From the NCBI GenBank assembly GCA_001513025.1, contig LFRZ01000013.1, positions 67,401-131,400 of the forward strand: a stretch of 64,000 bases of DNA. The letters are read 5' to 3'. This DNA is from Gammaproteobacteria bacterium DTU037. GTDB taxonomy: Bacteria; Pseudomonadota; Gammaproteobacteria; Pseudomonadales; Pseudomonadaceae. A program made the position numbers and the translations under genes. The first letter of the stretch is position 1; every line of letters starts with the position of its first letter. Shown piece by piece: positions 58,364 to 64,000 of this stretch. The notes under the pieces are model-generated. The model saw only the letters and a program-made list of their open reading frames with translations, did not search any database and was not told the origin of the DNA.

Positions 58364-58827
58364 ATCCAGTTCGTAAAAAGCGTTTAATTATAATTGTCGC
58401 CATTTTATTGGGTGTGGCTGCGACTCTTGCGCTCGGTCTGAGCGCTTTACAGCAAAATATCAATTTGTTTTATACCCCAACACAAATTGCTAATGGTGAA
58501 GCACCACAAGGTGCGCGCATTCGTGCTGGTGGCTTGGTTAAAGAAGGCTCATTGACTCGCAGTGAAGACTCGTTGACAGTTGATTTTGTCGTAACGGATG
58601 GTGATGCGGATACCGGTATTCAATACCGCGGTATCCTGCCTGACTTGTTCCGTGAGGGGCAGGGTATTGTTGCTTTAGGCCGTTTAAATGAGCAGGGCGT
58701 ATTAATTGCTGATGAAGTGCTGGCCAAGCACGATGAAAACTATATGCCACCAGAAGTGAGCAGCGCCTTAGAAAAAACGGGCATGCTAAAACATTATGAA
58801 GATGGTCAGAAGGAAGCAAATAAATGA
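58360..58827 (+). CDS. ccmE: Cytochrome c maturation heme chaperone CcmE
   Basis: [31 protein letters not shown] heme-binding His motif. Confidence 0.96.
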   Translation: MNPVRKKRLIIIVAILLGVAATLALGLSALQQNINLFYTPTQIANGEAPQGARIRAGGLVKEGSLTRSEDSLTVDFVVTDGDADTGIQYRGILPDLFREGQGIVALGRLNEQGVLIADEVLAKHDENYMPPEVSSALEKTGMLKHYEDGQKEANK

Positions 58828-60827
58828 GCAATGCGGCGTTGTTTGTGCCGGAGTTGGGTCAGTTAGCGATGATCCTTGCGTTATGCTTTGCTGTTGTGCA
58901 GTCTTTTTTCCCTTTAGTGGGTGCATGGCGTGGCGATCATAAATGGATGAGCTTAGGGCAGCCTGCGGCTTGGGGGCAGTTTCTGTTTTTGCTGTTTGCT
59001 TTCGGCTGCTTAACCTGGTCATTTGTGACCGATGATTTCTCGGTGGCTTACACCGCGTCGAACTCCAATAGTGCCTTACCTTGGTATTACAAGTTCAGCG
59101 CAGTATGGGGTGCGCATGAAGGCTCTCTACTGTTATGGGCATTGATTTTATCAGGATGGACCTTTGCCGTAGCGATTTTTTCACGCCAGTTGCCTGAAGA
59201 AATGCTGGCGCGGGTGCTCGCCGTAATGGGGCTGGTCAGCGTCGGTTTCTTGCTGTTTTTGATTGAAACCTCCAACCCCTTTGAACGCCTACTGCCACAG
59301 ATGCCACTGGACGGTCGCGACCTTAACCCCTTGTTGCAAGACTTTGGTTTAGTGGTGCATCCACCGATGCTGTATATGGGTTATGTAGGTTTTTCCGTAG
59401 CTTTTGCTTTCGCCATTGCTGCACTGCTCGGCGGTAAGCTTGATGCCGCTTGGGCGCGTTGGTCACGTCCATGGACATTAGTCGCTTGGGCGTTTTTAGG
59501 TATAGGTATTGCGCTAGGTTCATGGTGGGCGTACTACGAATTAGGCTGGGGCGGCTGGTGGTTCTGGGATCCGGTAGAGAACGCATCCTTTATGCCATGG
59601 TTGGTCGGCACAGCGCTGATTCACTCCTTAGCGGTGACAGAAAAACGCGGTGTATTCAAAAATTGGACGGTATTGCTGGCCATTGCTGCATTCTCGCTCA
59701 GCTTGTTAGGTACCTTCTTGGTCCGTTCCGGCGTACTCACCTCAGTGCATGCCTTTGCAGCTGACCCTGAGCGTGGCGTATTTATCTTAGTCTTCTTGCT
59801 GATTGTTGTGGGTGCCTCGCTCACTTTGTTTGTGATGCGAGCGCCGACAGTGAAAAGTAAAGTGGGCTTTGGCTTTTGGTCGAGAGAGACGTTGTTGCTA
59901 ATTAATAATATTATTTTAGTGGTAGCTACCGCGATGGTGTTATTGGGTACCTTGTATCCATTGATTCTAGATTCTTTAACCGGTGCTAAGTTGTCGGTTG
60001 GCCCACCGTATTTCAATGCATTATTTGTGCCCTTGATGGCTATTTTAATGTTGGCCATGGGTGTTGGCGTAATTAGCCGCTGGAAAAACACACCGCTGCA
60101 ATGGTTGGTTAAAATGCTGGGCCCAGTGCTGGTGCTCAGCGTGGTATTAAGCGGTATTGGTAGCGTGCTGTATCGCGACTTTAATATTGCAGTGCTGGGC
60201 CTGTTTTTTGTCAGTGCTTGGGTGGTGTTGGCCGGTGTGCGCGATATCCTTGATAAAACACGCCACAAAGGCTTATTCAAAGGGATGCACTCATTGACCC
60301 GCAGTTATTGGGGTATGCAGTTAGGTCACCTGGGTATGGTGGTGTGCGCTGTCGGTGTGGTGTTGTCCAGTCAGTACAGTGATGAACGTGACTTGAAAAT
60401 GGCCCCAGGCGATGCGCTGGAACTGTCCGGTTACCGCTTTGTGTTTGAGGGTGCTGAGCACCACCAAGGCCCAAACTACACTTCTGATAAGGGGGCTGTG
60501 CGTATTTTCGAAAATGGCAAAGAGATTGCTCTTTTACACCCTGAAAAACGTCTGTATACCGTGCAACAGATGCCGATGACCGAAGCGGGTATTAACGCAG
60601 GCTTTACCCGTGACTTGTATGTCGCCTTGGGTGAGCCCTTAGAAAATGGTGCGTGGGCAGTGCGTGTACATATTAAACCTTTCGTACGCTGGATCTGGCT
60701 GGGCGGCTTAATGACTGCTTTAGGCGGTATCTTGGCAGCTATGGATCGGCGTTACCGCGTTAAAGTGACGAAAAAAGTGAAAGACACCTTGGACGTCGCT
60801 GAAAAAGGAAAAACTGTACATGTCTAG
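58824..60827 (+). CDS. ccmF: Heme lyase CcmF
   Basis: [34 protein letters not shown]. Confidence 0.97.
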   Translation: MSNAALFVPELGQLAMILALCFAVVQSFFPLVGAWRGDHKWMSLGQPAAWGQFLFLLFAFGCLTWSFVTDDFSVAYTASNSNSALPWYYKFSAVWGAHEGSLLLWALILSGWTFAVAIFSRQLPEEMLARVLAVMGLVSVGFLLFLIETSNPFERLLPQMPLDGRDLNPLLQDFGLVVHPPMLYMGYVGFSVAFAFAIAALLGGKLDAAWARWSRPWTLVAWAFLGIGIALGSWWAYYELGWGGWWFWDPVENASFMPWLVGTALIHSLAVTEKRGVFKNWTVLLAIAAFSLSLLGTFLVRSGVLTSVHAFAADPERGVFILVFLLIVVGASLTLFVMRAPTVKSKVGFGFWSRETLLLINNIILVVATAMVLLGTLYPLILDSLTGAKLSVGPPYFNALFVPLMAILMLAMGVGVISRWKNTPLQWLVKMLGPVLVLSVVLSGIGSVLYRDFNIAVLGLFFVSAWVVLAGVRDILDKTRHKGLFKGMHSLTRSYWGMQLGHLGMVVCAVGVVLSSQYSDERDLKMAPGDALELSGYRFVFEGAEHHQGPNYTSDKGAVRIFENGKEIALLHPEKRLYTVQQMPMTEAGINAGFTRDLYVALGEPLENGAWAVRVHIKPFVRWIWLGGLMTALGGILAAMDRRYRVKVTKKVKDTLDVAEKGKTVHV

Positions 60828-61359
60828 AGCACGTTTAATCGGTGTATTCGGCGTTTTGCTGGGTGTCGCGCTATTTGCGGGGATGGCTCTGTTTGGGATT
60901 AATAATGATCCAAGTGAGTTGCCATCTGCCTTAATTGGTAAACCTTTCCCTGAGTTTTCCAGCCGTTCGTTGGATGATCCTGAGGTGGTGATTACCCGTG
61001 CCGACTTACTTGGTCGACCCGCATTAATTAACGTTTGGGCCACTTGGTGCGTTTCCTGCAAAGTTGAGCATCCAGTACTCAATGATCTAGCACAGCAGGG
61101 CGTGGTGATTTATGGCATCAACTACAAAGATAACAATCCTGATGCGCTGCGCTGGTTGAGCGACTTTTTAAACCCTTATCAACTTAATATCAGCGATCCA
61201 AAAGGCACCTTAGGTTTTGACCTGGGCGTGTATGGCGCACCCGAAACATTTATGCTTGATAAGCGAGGTGTGATTCGTCATAAATTTGTTGGCGTGATTG
61301 ATAAGCGCATCTGGCGTGAAAGATTAGCGCCGATGTATCAGGAGTTACTCGACGAATGA
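60820..61359 (+). CDS. ccmG: Thiol:disulfide interchange protein DsbE/CcmG
   Basis: INVWATWCVSCKVEHPVL thioredoxin-like motif WCVSC. Confidence 0.95.
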   Translation: MSRARLIGVFGVLLGVALFAGMALFGINNDPSELPSALIGKPFPEFSSRSLDDPEVVITRADLLGRPALINVWATWCVSCKVEHPVLNDLAQQGVVIYGINYKDNNPDALRWLSDFLNPYQLNISDPKGTLGFDLGVYGAPETFMLDKRGVIRHKFVGVIDKRIWRERLAPMYQELLDE

Positions 61360-61829
61360 AGCGTTTTTTCTATGCCCTAGGTCTGGTTATGGCCTGTCTA
61401 AGCACTGCGCAGGCCTCGATTGATACCTATGAGTTCTCAACTCAAGCTGAGCGCGATCGTTACCGTGTTCTCGTAGAGGAGTTGCGTTGCCCTAAGTGTC
61501 AAAATCAAAATATTGCTGACTCAGATGCGCCGATTGCTATGGATATGCGTGATGAGATCTTTAATAAACTTGAGCAAGGTGAAAGTAACGAGCAAATCGT
61601 TGAGTACCTGGTTGATCGTTATGGTGACTTTGTCCGCTATAAGCCGCCGGTTAACAGTCGTACGCTGATTCTTTGGTATGGCCCTGCTGCGTTCTTAGGC
61701 TTTGGCTTTTTGATGGTGGCGATCATTGTAATACGCCGTCGCCGCTCGTTGCGGGCTGCGCAATCTGAGCAGCAGCTGTCGAGTGAAGAAAAGACCCGCT
61801 TGTCAGACATTCTTAAGCAATATAAGTAG
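61356..61829 (+). CDS. ccmH: Cytochrome c-type biogenesis protein CcmH
   Basis: VEELRCPKCQNQNIADSDAPIAMDMRDEI. Confidence 0.96.
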   Translation: MKRFFYALGLVMACLSTAQASIDTYEFSTQAERDRYRVLVEELRCPKCQNQNIADSDAPIAMDMRDEIFNKLEQGESNEQIVEYLVDRYGDFVRYKPPVNSRTLILWYGPAAFLGFGFLMVAIIVIRRRRSLRAAQSEQQLSSEEKTRLSDILKQYK

Positions 61830-61843
61830 GATACCCCATCGTT

Positions 61844-63070
61844 ATGACACAGTTTTGGATTTACTCGGCGCTGCTACTGCTGGTCGCTTTGCTGTTATTG
61901 CTCTGGCCGATACTCCGCGGTCGTAAAGATCAGGCTGAAGAAGACCGCACTGCACTCAATATTGCCTTGTATGAAGAGCATCTTGCCGAATTAGAAGCGC
62001 AACACGCCAGTGGCGCACTGTCCGCAGAACAGTTGGCTGAAGGACGTATTGAAGCCGATCGTGAGTTGCTCGATGACACCGACGTAGGACGGCCTAAGCA
62101 AAGCGCTAACCTAGGCAGCGCCTTGCCGCTGATTGCTGCATTACTGGTGCCGGTGGCTGGTTTAGGCTTGTACTTTTATTGGGGAGCGAGCGATAAAGTG
62201 GCTCTGACCTTAAGTCTGGCTGAACAGCCCAAGACCGTTGAAGAAATGATTCAGCGTTTGGAAGATACCGTACGCGTACAGCCTGAGTCAGTCGATGCTT
62301 GGTACTTCTTAGCACGCACCTATATGGGTGAACAACGCCCCAAAGAAGCGGCACAGGCCTATGCGCGCACCATCGAGTTGGTGGGGCGTCAGCCTGATTT
62401 GTTAGGGCAATGGGCGCAGGCTTTGTATTTTGCCAATGACAACCAGTGGAGCGCTGATTTACAAGGTTTAGTGGATGAGGCGCTACGCCAAGATCCAAAT
62501 GAAGCCACCAGCTTAGGTTTAATCGGTATTGCTGCCTTTGAAGAAGGTCGTTTCCAAGCCGCGATTGATGCGTGGACACAGCTGTTAAAAGGACTGAATC
62601 CACAAGACCCTTCTTATCAGGCGATTCAGACCGGCATTGAGCGTGCGCGCAACAGTTTGCCAAAAGACCAGCAGTCGGTGAGCAGCACAGAAGCTACGGT
62701 GTCTGCTGTCGAGCCAGCCAATGTTGGCGAGTATCAATTATTGATTGATGTGTCGCTCAGCGAAGAGCTTGCCGCGCAAGTCTCTGCGACCGACACCGTG
62801 TTTGTTTTTGCTCGTGCAGAAAGCGGCCCACCGATGCCATTGGCAGCGAAACGTTTCACCGTTGCCGAGCTACCCGCGCGCATTGCTCTGACCGATGCGG
62901 ATTCACTGCTACCCGACTTAAAGCTGTCCAGTATTGGTCGCTTAAAACTGCAAGCCAGTATCTCCAATACAGGTAATGCTATGCAGGCGCAGTGGAGCAG
63001 TCAGCCGATTGCGGTGGATGCCACTGAAGAAGGGGTAGAGCACGCTGTGGTGATTGATAAAAAGAACTAA
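61844..63070 (+). CDS. ccmI: Cytochrome c-type biogenesis protein CcmI
   Basis: N-terminal TM, TPR region DAWYFLARTYMGEQRPKEAAQAYARTIEL; end of ccm operon. Confidence 0.93.
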   Translation: MTQFWIYSALLLLVALLLLLWPILRGRKDQAEEDRTALNIALYEEHLAELEAQHASGALSAEQLAEGRIEADRELLDDTDVGRPKQSANLGSALPLIAALLVPVAGLGLYFYWGASDKVALTLSLAEQPKTVEEMIQRLEDTVRVQPESVDAWYFLARTYMGEQRPKEAAQAYARTIELVGRQPDLLGQWAQALYFANDNQWSADLQGLVDEALRQDPNEATSLGLIGIAAFEEGRFQAAIDAWTQLLKGLNPQDPSYQAIQTGIERARNSLPKDQQSVSSTEATVSAVEPANVGEYQLLIDVSLSEELAAQVSATDTVFVFARAESGPPMPLAAKRFTVAELPARIALTDADSLLPDLKLSSIGRLKLQASISNTGNAMQAQWSSQPIAVDATEEGVEHAVVIDKKN

Positions 63071-63086
63071 GCACAGCTCTAATCTG

Positions 63087-63130
63087 AAACTAAGCCGCTT
63101 ATCTGCTCATGCAATAAGCGGCTTAGTTTT
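63087..63130. terminator. Strong inverted repeat, likely ccm operon terminator
   Basis: aaactaagccgcttat...ataagcggcttagtttt. Confidence 0.8.
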
Positions 63131-63135
63131 ATGCG

Positions 63136-63212
63136 TAGGTTACATGCTCGCGGTCGGGCATAGCCGTCTAGCTGTAGGAATCCCTGTCCTTCAGAGGGAG
63201 GGAGGATGTCAA
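63136..63212 (+). mobile_element. Putative IS200/IS605-family right end / omegaRNA-scaffold relic (no tnpA/tnpB)
   Basis: gcggtcgggcatagccgtctagctgtaggaatccctgtccttcagagggagggaggatgtcaa resembles the conserved 3' non-coding end of tnpB-bearing elements (GAATCCCnGTCCTTCAG...GGGAGGATGTCAA), recognised from memory. Confidence 0.65.
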
Positions 63213-63242
63213 TCATAGACATAAAGTATTTGAGTGTTGATC

Positions 63243-63743
63243 ATGATTAGAAAACTGTTAACTGCTGAAGGGTACAAAAAACTTAAAGACGAACTGGAGT
63301 ATCTGCACCGTAAACTACGGCCTGAAATCACCGAAATCGTCTCTTGGGCGGCCAGTCTCGGAGATCGATCGGAGAACGCAGATTATCAATATAATAAACG
63401 CAAGCTACGTGAAATTGATCGCAGAATCAGGCATTTAACTAAGCTATTTGAAGTCGCAGAATGTATTGAGTACAACCCTGCACAAGAAGGTAAAGTCTAT
63501 TTTGGCGCGTGGTGCGAACTAGAAAATGATGATGGCGAATCAATGCGTTTTCGAATTGTTGGCGATGAAGAAGTGTATGGCCGAAAAGACTATATTTCGC
63601 TCAGATCCCCAATGGCCAAAGCTTGCCTAGGTAAGACGCAGGACGAGGATATCTCTGTGCGAACGCCTAGCGGTGATAGGCATTGGTATATTGTGAAGAT
63701 CGAGTACAACTGCGCAAGTGATCTTGAGGGCAGTGCTGAGTAA
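63243..63743 (+). CDS. greB: Transcription elongation factor GreB
   Basis: LTAEGYKKLKDELEYL, WAASLGDRSENADYQYNKRKLREIDRRIRHLTKLFEV, GRKDYISLRSPMAKA. Confidence 0.92.
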   Translation: MIRKLLTAEGYKKLKDELEYLHRKLRPEITEIVSWAASLGDRSENADYQYNKRKLREIDRRIRHLTKLFEVAECIEYNPAQEGKVYFGAWCELENDDGESMRFRIVGDEEVYGRKDYISLRSPMAKACLGKTQDEDISVRTPSGDRHWYIVKIEYNCASDLEGSAE

Positions 63744-63816
63744 GGTTAATTAGCGCGCTATAGTTAAAGCACATTAAAAAGTTAATATATTCGATATTAT
63801 TTTAAATATGCTGTGT

Positions 63817-63856
63817 TTGATGTTGATGTTGATGTTGATGTTGATGTTGATGTTGA
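63817..63856. repeat. Hexanucleotide microsatellite (TTGATG)6 + TTGA
   Basis: Direct reading: six perfect TTGATG units plus a partial one. Confidence 0.97.
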
Positions 63857-64000
63857 CTTAAAGTTGTATCTAGACTTTGAGATTTTTAATGTTTTGATTT
63901 AAATAATACATAAGTGATTATAAAATTGACGCTAAAAACAATATTAAAATATTTTTTAATGCTGAAGAGATGAGTCTCTAGTACTTTGTTGATATATTGG

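Noticed and set aside
59621-60280. 219-aa minus-strand ORF inside ccmF
   Set aside because: Antisense shadow of a strongly conserved coding frame; peptide has no recognisable motif.
63817-63856. TTGATG repeat as a CRISPR array
   Set aside because: Contiguous 6-nt units without spacers; a microsatellite.

Overview
The window is almost entirely core chromosome of a gamma-proteobacterium of the Pseudomonas lineage (inferred from gene order: kdsA-eno-ftsB-ispD, adhC-fghA, ispF-truD-surE-pcm-nlpD-rpoS, cmaX-crfX-cmpX-sigX-oprF, fadBA-topA). Other recognisable blocks are cysI/DUF934, metH, cti, slt, uup, a DeaD-type RNA helicase, rmuC, dinG, folD, a tRNA-Arg/His/Leu cluster, an RND efflux operon, the full ccmABCDEFGHI cytochrome c maturation operon and greB. 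I saw no CRISPR array, prophage, rRNA operon or intact transposon. The most unusual signal is a stranded non-coding sequence just upstream of greB (about 63136-63212). It looks like the right end / omegaRNA scaffold of an IS200/IS605 (TnpB-type) element, but there is no tnpA or tnpB nearby. Other points of interest: two sub-60-aa ORFs missing from the ORF track (ccmD and a 58-aa minus-strand ORF next to ispD), a long leader before the deaD-like gene, a His-rich SEC-C protein, a cysteine-free OprF, an RND-DUF2892-TolC operon beside the tRNA cluster, several strong terminators, and a hexanucleotide repeat in the AT-rich right edge. All calls come from reading the sequence; no database search was run.
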